A stretch of DNA of 21,614 bases from JBBQSU01 sp038234815. GTDB lineage: Bacteria; Planctomycetota; Phycisphaerae; Tepidisphaerales; Tepidisphaeraceae. Numbering within the stretch: the stretch's first letter is position 1; each line of letters begins with the position of its first letter. Where the stretch lies: NCBI GenBank assembly GCA_038234815.1, contig JBBQSU010000057.1:1-21614 (forward strand). Reading direction: 5' to 3'. Made by a program: the position numbers and the translations under genes. This document shows, piece by piece, positions 16,096 through 21,614 of the stretch. The notes below the pieces were generated by a model. That model saw only the letters and a list, made by a program, of their open reading frames with translations, had not been told where the DNA came from and did no database searches.

Positions 16096-17460
16096 TTACG
16101 GCGAATGTTTGGGGCTTTCGCCGGAGCGAATCTGTGCCAGCGTGCGTTCGGAGTGCCGCGACAGGTGCAACACCTTGGGGGTGCCCACCCGCTGCGAAAG
16201 ATAAATCCCCGAGTGCCCGCTAAACAGATAGGCCAGAAAGCAGGCCATAGCCAGATAAAGGGTGTGGTCCGAGCCGAAGAGTTCGATGCCCATCAGCGTA
16301 CAAGCCAGTGGGGTGTTGGTCGCCCCGGCGAACACTGCGACAAGCCCCAGGCCCGCGAATAAGTCGATCGGGGCATGCAGTAATTGTGCCAGCGTATGGC
16401 CCAGTGCCGCGCCGACGAAAAACAGCGGGGTGACTTCGCCGCCTTTGAAACCCGACGACAGCGTGATGGCGGTGAACAATATTTTCCATCCCCAACTGAA
16501 GGCATCGGCACCGCCGGAGTGAAAGGCGTCGGTGATCGATACATGCCCCCCGGGGGAATGCAGCACGCCCAATCCCAGGTAATCGCGCGTGCCCAGCAGT
16601 AGAGTCAGGCCGATCAAAATCATCGCACCCGTGATAGGACGAATAAAATCTTCTATCGCCAGTCGCCCCCACCTGCGATGTTTTTCCAAGCGCATCGCGG
16701 CTCGCTTCCATAGCGTATGCAGACCGTGCGTAAGTTCTGCGAAAATGACGCTTGCCAATCCAAATGCGATTGCCGCCAGCGCCACTTTTCCAGCCGTCAG
16801 AGCGTCGAACCCGACCGGCGCCAGATCGATGTGATATTGGGTGTGTGAAATGCCCCACATTGCGCACGCGCGGTCGCCGACGATTCCCCCGATCAAACAG
16901 GGAACGATCGCTTCGTAGCTGACGCGGCCGATGGCAATTACTTCCATCGCAAACAGGCACCCGGCCAGCGGAGTGCCGAATACCCCGCCGAATCCTGCCG
17001 CCACGCCCACCATGAGCAGCTTGCGGCCGTCGATGCGGTTGAGATGCAGCGCGCGGGCAATCGTCGCCGCCAAGCTCCCGCCCATCTGCACTGCGGTGCC
17101 TTCGCGGCCGGCCGATCCGCCGAAAAGGTGGGTGAACACCGTCGCCAGCAGAATCAGTGGCGCCATGCGCGCCGGCACGCCGGCGCCGGGCGAATGAATT
17201 TCGTCCATGATGAGATTATTCCCCGCCTCGGTGTTGCCGCCGATCGCGCGATACGTCAGCGCAATCGCCACGCCCGCCACCGGCAGTAAATAGAGCAACC
17301 CGGGGTGCGACCACTGCGCCTGCGTGGCCCAATCCAGCGTCCACAAGAATAGTGCGCAGGCCGATCCGATCACCGCCGATACCGGAATTGCTACTAGCCC
17401 CCATTTCAGGACGTAAAGCAGCACGGCCAGATGCTCGCGGGGTTGCCAACGGAAGGGCAT
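16096..17460 (-). CDS. eriC: CLC-F type fluoride/proton antiporter
   Basis: This is a CLC-family membrane transporter of 454 residues. Family loops are present: GREGT at 118-122 with the gating glutamate E120, GFGGVFGTPLAG (156-167) and GFKGGEVTP (337-345). Where chloride CLCs have GSGIP, this protein has GNNLI (80-84). It also has GREGT in place of GREGP. From what I recall of the fluoride-specific CLC-F branch, these substitutions mark F-/H+ antiporters that export toxic fluoride. Length fits CLC-F proteins, which lack C-terminal CBS domains. The ATG has no strong Shine-Dalgarno site. CLC-F genes often lie behind a crcB-motif fluoride riboswitch; I do not find one in the 33 bp before this gene or before the small gene upstream. 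The gene symbol is a general one for bacterial CLC proteins. Confidence 0.88.
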   Translation of the reverse strand: MPFRWQPREHLAVLLYVLKWGLVAIPVSAVIGSACALFLWTLDWATQAQWSHPGLLYLLPVAGVAIALTYRAIGGNTEAGNNLIMDEIHSPGAGVPARMAPLILLATVFTHLFGGSAGREGTAVQMGGSLAATIARALHLNRIDGRKLLMVGVAAGFGGVFGTPLAGCLFAMEVIAIGRVSYEAIVPCLIGGIVGDRACAMWGISHTQYHIDLAPVGFDALTAGKVALAAIAFGLASVIFAELTHGLHTLWKRAAMRLEKHRRWGRLAIEDFIRPITGAMILIGLTLLLGTRDYLGLGVLHSPGGHVSITDAFHSGGADAFSWGWKILFTAITLSSGFKGGEVTPLFFVGAALGHTLAQLLHAPIDLFAGLGLVAVFAGATNTPLACTLMGIELFGSDHTLYLAMACFLAYLFSGHSGIYLSQRVGTPKVLHLSRHSERTLAQIRSGESPKHSP

Positions 17461-17493
17461 TTAAATAACTTTCCAGGAACGAAAAACCGCTAT

Positions 17494-17691
17494 TCAGCGA
17501 ATCTCGGCCAACGTGGCCTGGCGAAACAATTCCGAAATCCCGCGAAAAGTCCGACTTCGAGCCGCCTGTTCTAAAAGCAGCTTTTCTACGGGTGTCACGC
17601 GAAAATTCACCTGCTCCGTTCGCCGTTTTCCCGAGGCCCGTGCCGATGGCGTTTCGCCACGTTCCAGCATCGCCGCGACGGCCCGCCACAA
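17494..17691 (-). CDS. Small ribbon-helix-helix-like protein
   Basis: The 65-residue product has the outline of a ribbon-helix-helix fold: a basic lead (ASGKRRTEQ), a short strand (VNFRVTP), then two helices (VEKLLLEQAARSR and ISELFRQATLAEI). This resembles DUF1778-type antitoxins and MobC-like relaxosome proteins. No toxin or mobilization gene is adjacent. The start shown is a TTG directly behind GGGAG, with unusually short spacing; an ATG at 17670 would give 58 residues. It lies 33 bp before the CLC-F gene on the same strand, so it might be a local regulator of that gene. The fold is inferred from pattern only. Confidence 0.65.
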   Translation of the reverse strand: MWRAVAAMLERGETPSARASGKRRTEQVNFRVTPVEKLLLEQAARSRTFRGISELFRQATLAEIR

Positions 17692-17749
17692 CTCCCAATC
17701 GAGTCATCGGTGACCGCGCATGTATTCCATACGCTATACGGATGCCCGT

Positions 17750-19240
17750 TCAGCCGACCTTTGCCTTCAATCGCTCCTGCACCAGTTTCGGGTTCAGTCC
17801 TTTGCCGGATTTCATCACCATGCCCATCAATGATCCCAGTGCGCTGGCTTTGCCGGCCCGATAGTCTTGCAGGCTCTTGGGATTGGCGGCGATGAGCGCG
17901 TCGATGGCAGTGTCGATCGGGCCGGTGTCGCTGGACTGGATCAGCCCCAATTGCAGCGCTAGGGCTTCGGTGGCTGCCGATGCCTCCGGCCCGCCGGTAG
18001 CGTCCACTTCGCGGATTTTCTCGAAGAGTGGCAGGGCGCTTGAAGCGCTGATTTTGCTTGCGTCGATCAGGCTCGCCACTTCGGCCAGGCGAGTGGCGTC
18101 GATGCCGATAGCATGGATCGGTCGGGCGGACTTATTGGCCAGTTGCGCCAGCACGTTCAGCAGCAGATTGGCCACGCGCTTGGGATCGGCACCGGTGGTC
18201 ACAGCCTTTTCATAAAAATCGCCGGTCGAACGGTCTCCGGCCAGCGAGCCGGCGTCGGATTCGTTCAGTCCGATCGCCTGCACGTAGCGCTTTCGCCTTG
18301 CTGCGGGCAACTCACCCACTTGGGCTTTCAATTGGTCCAGCCAGGCGTCATCCACTTCCACCGGGGCCAGGTCCGGGTCAGGGAAATATCGATAGTCATT
18401 CGCCTCTTCCTTGTCGCGTTGATGAAAGGTCGATTCCGTCGGTTCGTCCCAGCCGTAGGTGCTTTTCTTGCCTAGAGAGCCCGTCTCCACCCACTGGTTG
18501 ATTTGCCGCTGAACTTCGTAGTCCGTCGCCCGCTGCAGCACGCTGAAACTGTTGAGGTTCTTAATCTCGGTGATGGCGGTCTTGTGGACGTTGCCGTCGG
18601 CATCGGTGATATGCACGTTGATGTTCGGCTCAAACCGCATGTGGCCCATCTGCATCTGGCCTTCAGAAACACCTAGGAACTGCACCAATTTCTGCAGTTC
18701 CTGCCCGAACGCCGCCACCTCTTCCCCGCTATGCAGATCGGGTTCAGTGACGATCTCCAGCAGCGGGGTGCCGGCGCGGTTGAGATCGACGATCGACCCG
18801 TCGATGGCATACCCGCCCGGTGCCTCGTGTAGAAGTTTCCCCGCATCCTCCTCAAGATGCGCCCTGCGGATGCGCACCTTTTGGGTCCGGCCTTTCAACT
18901 CCAGGTCGAACTCTCCGTCAATACATAGCGGCAGGTCGTACTGGCTGATTTGATAATTTTTGGGCAGGTCGGGGTAGTAATAACTTTTGCGATCCCACTT
19001 GGTATGCCGGGCGATTTTGCACCCCAGCGCCAGTCCCGCCATGATGGAATACTCCACCGCCTTCTTATTCAGCACGGGCAACACGCCGGGCAATCCCAGG
19101 ATCACCGGATCCACCTGCGAGTTTGGCTCGCCGCCAAAACCATTGGCCGCGCCGGTAAACATCTTGGATTGAGTCGACAACTGGATGTGAATTTCCATGC
19201 CGACGAGAATCTTGTACGACTTGACGCTTCGCTGAGACAT
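17750..19240 (-). CDS. gatB: Asp-tRNA(Asn)/Glu-tRNA(Gln) amidotransferase subunit B
   Basis: GatB is the kinase and tRNA-binding subunit of GatCAB. It activates the mischarged glutamyl or aspartyl residue with ATP and receives ammonia from GatA. From this ATG the protein has 496 residues, normal for the family. Signatures include KILVGMEIHIQL at the N-terminus, PKNYQISQYDLPL, VRIRRAHLEEDAGKLLHE, DLNRAGTPLLEIVTEPD, MRFEPNINVHI, EIKNLNSFSVLQRA and the C-terminal YqeY-like tail ending in GKGLNPKLVQERLKAKVG. A GTG at 19261 would add seven residues. I prefer 19240, since the family starts near here and a -10-like TATACT lies just upstream. It is in the opposite orientation to gatA. Confidence 0.96.
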   Translation of the reverse strand: MSQRSVKSYKILVGMEIHIQLSTQSKMFTGAANGFGGEPNSQVDPVILGLPGVLPVLNKKAVEYSIMAGLALGCKIARHTKWDRKSYYYPDLPKNYQISQYDLPLCIDGEFDLELKGRTQKVRIRRAHLEEDAGKLLHEAPGGYAIDGSIVDLNRAGTPLLEIVTEPDLHSGEEVAAFGQELQKLVQFLGVSEGQMQMGHMRFEPNINVHITDADGNVHKTAITEIKNLNSFSVLQRATDYEVQRQINQWVETGSLGKKSTYGWDEPTESTFHQRDKEEANDYRYFPDPDLAPVEVDDAWLDQLKAQVGELPAARRKRYVQAIGLNESDAGSLAGDRSTGDFYEKAVTTGADPKRVANLLLNVLAQLANKSARPIHAIGIDATRLAEVASLIDASKISASSALPLFEKIREVDATGGPEASAATEALALQLGLIQSSDTGPIDTAIDALIAANPKSLQDYRAGKASALGSLMGMVMKSGKGLNPKLVQERLKAKVG

Positions 19241-19250
19241 AAGGCGCGCG

Positions 19251-19256
19251 AGTATA
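19251..19256 (-). promoter_or_regulatory. -10-like box immediately before gatB
   Basis: On the minus strand TATACT (19256-19251) matches five of six -10 consensus positions and is followed by 10 nt before the ATG at 19240. No good -35 is found at 15-18 bp. If used, the transcript would have a leader of only a few bases, in keeping with the missing Shine-Dalgarno site. Confidence 0.3.
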
Positions 19257-19380
19257 CCCACTGACTGCCGGTTGAACCACGAAGAGCAAATCTACTCAGA
19301 ACTGCGGCTCAGATTGTGGCTGTAAACCGCAATTGTCCCCGCCATCCAATTATTTCGTCGTGGCTGAAATGTCCCGCGGA

Positions 19381-19611
19381 TTATGGCTCGTCGGTCTCCT
19401 GCTCGCGTGCTTTAATTTCCTTCTCCAGTTCACCGAGAGTGGGGCTGGTGTCAGACTCCGTTGAAGTTGGGTCGGAATTGGGATCGGTCTTTCCATCGGT
19501 CAGGCTTTCGGGCATCTTGGAAAATGAACCCGCCGTCGGTCCGAGTTGCCCGTCCAAACCCGTTCGCAGTGTTTCATCAGAATTTGTGGGATCGAAAATA
19601 CTCTTGGCCAT
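19381..19611 (-). CDS. Small acidic hypothetical protein
   Basis: The 76-residue product is not recognised. It is rich in Asp, Glu, Ser, Thr and Pro (GKTDPNSDPTSTESDTSPT), has no transmembrane segment or cysteine, and is probably disordered apart from a short C-terminal charged helix (LGELEKEIKAREQE). It is supported as a gene by a good Shine-Dalgarno site, GGAG 6 nt before the ATG (19618-19621 on the genome). It follows the metallophosphoesterase gene by 52 bp on the same strand. The ribosome-binding site lies in one arm of a hairpin at 19615-19643. Function cannot be inferred. Confidence 0.65.
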   Translation of the reverse strand: MAKSIFDPTNSDETLRTGLDGQLGPTAGSFSKMPESLTDGKTDPNSDPTSTESDTSPTLGELEKEIKAREQETDEP

Positions 19612-19614
19612 AAT

Positions 19615-19643
19615 GCGCTCCGTTACAGGAATTATTGGAGCGC
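19615..19643 (-). promoter_or_regulatory. Hairpin sequestering the ribosome-binding site of the small acidic gene
   Basis: In the minus-strand transcript GCGCTCC (19643-19637) can pair perfectly with GGAGCGC (19621-19615) across a 15-nt loop. The second arm contains the GGAG Shine-Dalgarno and ends 3 nt before the ATG at 19611. Closed, it would block translation; open, it would allow it. It might instead be the end of the metallophosphoesterase transcript, but no U-run follows. Confidence 0.45.
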
Positions 19644-19663
19644 CTTTCCCCCCGCGACAAGGG

Positions 19664-20605
19664 CTATCGCCAATTAAGCTTGAGCAATTCTTTGTCCCTG
19701 GGATGCGCCGCGACCGTGCGCAGTGTCAGTTCCGCGCCGTTTTCAGCCAGATGACAATCCACCCAGCCGCTCGGTTCGCTTTTCTTGAAGACATAAGACA
19801 CCGCCGGCAGGTTGATCAAGTGCAGGTCCTGCTCGGTGGTGATTCGCCATTCGTGCGTATGACCGAACAATAGGGCCTTCACTTTTTTCCGAGGCAGCAC
19901 GACATCGAAAAGTTTATCACTGTCCCTGAGACCCATGAACGTGCCCACAGGCTTGGTTGTTGACGAGGGCTTGGGCTGTCGCAGCGGGTTATGGTGCATC
20001 ACGATCAGCACGGGCTTGTTGTCCAGCCCGTCGAGATATCCGGCCAGCCATGCTAATTGCTTCTCGCCGAGAAAACCGGGGGTTTGCAGCGTCTTTTCGA
20101 GCGTGTCGAGGAGGATCCAGTGCGCCCGCGGGGTTTCGACGGCCAGCACCTGGTGGCTGGGCAGGGCCTGAATGCGCGCGCTGGCAGAAAAAGGCTGGTC
20201 GGGCAAGGTCTGCCGAAAATTATCCCGCTGGTCGTGATTGCCCAGCGTTATATGCACCGGCAGCTTGGCCCGTAGCAGCGGGTCAATCAGTTCAAGGAAT
20301 TTCCGATATTCGACCAACGGCCCGCTGGTGTGCGCACAATCCCCGCTGACGATGACAGCCGATGGCAATGCGACGGCCGGATCAAGCACCATTTCAACAG
20401 CCCGGCGGAGGTGATCGGCGATATTGATTCCGCGGTCGATCTTGCTCGGATCGGCATCGATGTGCATATCCGAAAGCAGCGCCAGTCGATGCGCATCGGC
20501 CCCGGTCGGCAAGGCCCAGGCCAGGCGGCGAAAGGAAAGTCCCACGCCCGCAGCCAGCGCGCCCGCCAGGAACTGTCGCCGCGAAGTCGTCAGTGTGATC
20601 GGCAT
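19664..20605 (-). CDS. Tat-exported calcineurin-like metallophosphoesterase
   Basis: This is a predicted periplasmic phosphoesterase of the calcineurin-like superfamily. The 313-residue product starts with a twin-arginine signal (TTSRRQFLAGALAAGVGLSF, residues 6-25), with cleavage probably near AWA-LP at 31. The dinuclear metal motifs follow in order: D46-x-H48 in LLSDMHID, GD at 88-89, GNHD at 122-125, H202-H203 in MHHNP and GHTH at 246-249. All are intact. The start at 20605 is preceded by GGAG 10 nt upstream; an ATG at 20644 has no such site and would place 13 extra residues before the signal. It is divergent from the aldo/keto reductase gene. The substrate is unknown; UDP-sugar, phospholipid or cyclic-nucleotide phosphodiesters are all possible. 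Confidence 0.9.
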   Translation of the reverse strand: MPITLTTSRRQFLAGALAAGVGLSFRRLAWALPTGADAHRLALLSDMHIDADPSKIDRGINIADHLRRAVEMVLDPAVALPSAVIVSGDCAHTSGPLVEYRKFLELIDPLLRAKLPVHITLGNHDQRDNFRQTLPDQPFSASARIQALPSHQVLAVETPRAHWILLDTLEKTLQTPGFLGEKQLAWLAGYLDGLDNKPVLIVMHHNPLRQPKPSSTTKPVGTFMGLRDSDKLFDVVLPRKKVKALLFGHTHEWRITTEQDLHLINLPAVSYVFKKSEPSGWVDCHLAENGAELTLRTVAAHPRDKELLKLNWR

Positions 20606-20623
20606 GGATCTATCGCTCCGGTA

Positions 20624-20652
20624 TTCATCCCCCGATGCAATCATGTTAAACT
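20624..20652 (+). promoter_or_regulatory. Extended -10 promoter of the aldo/keto reductase gene
   Basis: TGTTAAACT (20644-20652) forms an extended -10 (TG, one base, TAAACT). A weak -35, TTCATC (20624-20629), lies 17 bp upstream. Transcription would start about at the ATG at 20659, so the message may be leaderless. It lies in the 47-bp divergent gap and reaches into the alternative upstream start of the neighbouring gene. Confidence 0.4.
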
Positions 20653-20658
20653 ATGGTG

Positions 20659-21570
20659 ATGAAATATCGCAAGCTTGGCAAAACGGGTTTGAAAGTTTCG
20701 GTCGTGGGCATCGGCACATGGCAATTCGGCGGGGAGTGGGGCAAGGACTTTCAGCAGGATGAGGTGGATCGGATGTTTGCCCGCGGAAAGGAACTGGGCA
20801 TCAATCTGATCGACACCGCCGAGTGTTACGGCGATCACCTGTCCGAATCACTGATCGGCAAAGCGATCAAGGGCACGCGCAAGGACTGGATTGTGGCGAC
20901 CAAATTCGGCCATAAATTTCATTCGCACATGAACCGGACCGAACCGCGCACTCCGGCCGACATTCGCCAGCAACTGGATGCCTCGTTAAAAGCTTTACAA
21001 ACCGATTACGTCGATCTGCTGCAATATCACAGTTTCGGCGACGATACTTTTTTTGACGACGAGGTTTTGGCGACCGTTCAGGACCTCAAGCGCTCCGGCA
21101 AGATCCGCCATATCGGCAATTCAGTAGGCTCTAACGGCAACGTCAAGCAGATTCAGGCGTCGGAGAAAATGAATATTGAGGTGATTCAGATCATTTACAA
21201 CCGCCTGGACAAAACGCCCGAGACCACGACCTTCCCCGTCTGCATCGAACAAGGCCTTGGCGTGCTGGCGCGCGTCCCGCTGGCCAGCGGATATCTCAGC
21301 GGCAAATATAAGCCCGGCACAACCTTTAAGAGCAGCGATTATCGCAGCGGACAAAAGGCCGAGGACCGCGATAAGAAGTTGGCGGAAGTGATGAAGCTGC
21401 ACGAAACGGAAGTGCCCAAAGGCGTGCCAATGGCCGAGTGGGCGCTGGCCTGGGTGCTGAAACATCCGGCAGTCACCAGCGTCATTCCGGGCTGCAAAGA
21501 TGTGGCGCAAGTTGAATCAAACGCCCGGGCGGTGGAGTTGGTGACGGAATCCCACGTGCGGGACGTCTAA
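20659..21570 (+). CDS. Aldo/keto reductase family oxidoreductase
   Basis: The product is a NAD(P)H-dependent oxidoreductase with a TIM-barrel fold. The catalytic tetrad is complete: D52 and Y57 in LIDTAECYGD, K82 in VATKFGHK and H124 in LLQYHSF. The C-terminal cofactor-loop pattern (AWVLKHPAVTSVIPGCKDVAQVESNARAV) is of the type common in the YajO/YccK-like branch. The 303 residues are close to the usual length. MKYRKLGKTGLKVSVVGIGTW is a typical start, so I choose this ATG; an in-frame ATG at 20653 would add two residues. There is no Shine-Dalgarno site. The substrate is not evident. It is monocistronic, with a terminator right after the stop. Confidence 0.93.
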   Translation: MKYRKLGKTGLKVSVVGIGTWQFGGEWGKDFQQDEVDRMFARGKELGINLIDTAECYGDHLSESLIGKAIKGTRKDWIVATKFGHKFHSHMNRTEPRTPADIRQQLDASLKALQTDYVDLLQYHSFGDDTFFDDEVLATVQDLKRSGKIRHIGNSVGSNGNVKQIQASEKMNIEVIQIIYNRLDKTPETTTFPVCIEQGLGVLARVPLASGYLSGKYKPGTTFKSSDYRSGQKAEDRDKKLAEVMKLHETEVPKGVPMAEWALAWVLKHPAVTSVIPGCKDVAQVESNARAVELVTESHVRDV

Positions 21571-21580
21571 ACCAGTTGGC

Positions 21581-21603
21581 TGCGTGGCTGTCCACGTATT
21601 TTT
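21581..21603 (+). terminator. Intrinsic terminator after the aldo/keto reductase gene
   Basis: CGTGG (21583-21587), loop CTGT and CCACG (21592-21596) form a stem that extends by a G-U and a T-A pair to seven pairs. It is followed by TTTTT (21599-21603), 10 nt after the stop codon. This is the clearest terminator in the window. Confidence 0.7.
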
Positions 21604-21614
21604 AGCCATGGACA

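Noticed and set aside
17461..17760. Possible fluoride riboswitch upstream of the CLC-F gene (GATGACTC seen on the minus strand near 17700)
   Set aside because: The rest of the crcB motif, such as a GGnGATGG start and the paired segments, is not visible by eye.
1..21614. CRISPR arrays, tRNA or rRNA genes, insertion sequences, integrases
   Set aside because: No regularly spaced repeats, cloverleaf-like segments, rRNA text or transposase-like proteins were seen anywhere in the window.

Overview
This is a GC-rich bacterial chromosome segment with normal housekeeping content and no sign of phage, plasmid, insertion sequence, CRISPR array, rRNA or tRNA. Several features suggest a planctomycete, possibly of the Phycisphaerae kind: paired gatA and gatB, weak or absent Shine-Dalgarno sites at many genes, a very long FHA-domain protein with a disordered acidic linker, and the small membrane-anchored coiled-coil protein. 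This assignment is an inference from style. No ribosomal RNA or marker phylogeny is available in the window.

Layout, left to right. Positions 1-267 hold a strong sigma70-type promoter inside a perfect 12-bp inverted repeat, then a structured leader for gatA (268-1725). comEC (1856-4348, minus strand) encodes the DNA-uptake channel. It diverges from a GH52 beta-xylosidase gene (4481-6601), which is followed by a LacI-family regulator (6669-7658) and then plsY (7716-8363). After a non-coding gap of about 470 bp comes the largest gene (8836-13968). It encodes 1710 residues: two FHA domains, an acidic Pro/Glu/Ala-rich linker of over 1,100 residues without cysteine, and a C-terminal membrane module of two transmembrane helices flanking a long coiled coil.

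From about 20.6 kb back to 14.0 kb the genes lie on the minus strand. They are a Tat-exported metallophosphoesterase, a 76-residue acidic protein, gatB, a small ribbon-helix-helix-like protein, a CLC-F type fluoride/proton antiporter, a small membrane-anchored coiled-coil protein with a C-terminal HTH-like module, and a CNNM/CorC-type (HlyC) transporter. An aldo/keto reductase gene (20659-21570) diverges from the metallophosphoesterase and ends in a convincing intrinsic terminator.

How the parts work together. GatA and GatB are two subunits of the tRNA-dependent amidotransferase, but they are encoded about 16 kb apart in opposite orientation, and gatC is not in the window. The GH52 enzyme and the LacI regulator form a plausible xylo-oligosaccharide pair, although no transporter is adjacent. 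The most original object is the FHA-linker-coiled-coil membrane protein. Secondary points of interest are a hairpin that sequesters the ribosome-binding site of the small acidic gene, a fluoride antiporter paired with a possible small DNA-binding protein rather than a fluoride riboswitch, and a recurring pattern of -10-like boxes placed 6-10 nt before start codons that lack Shine-Dalgarno sites.
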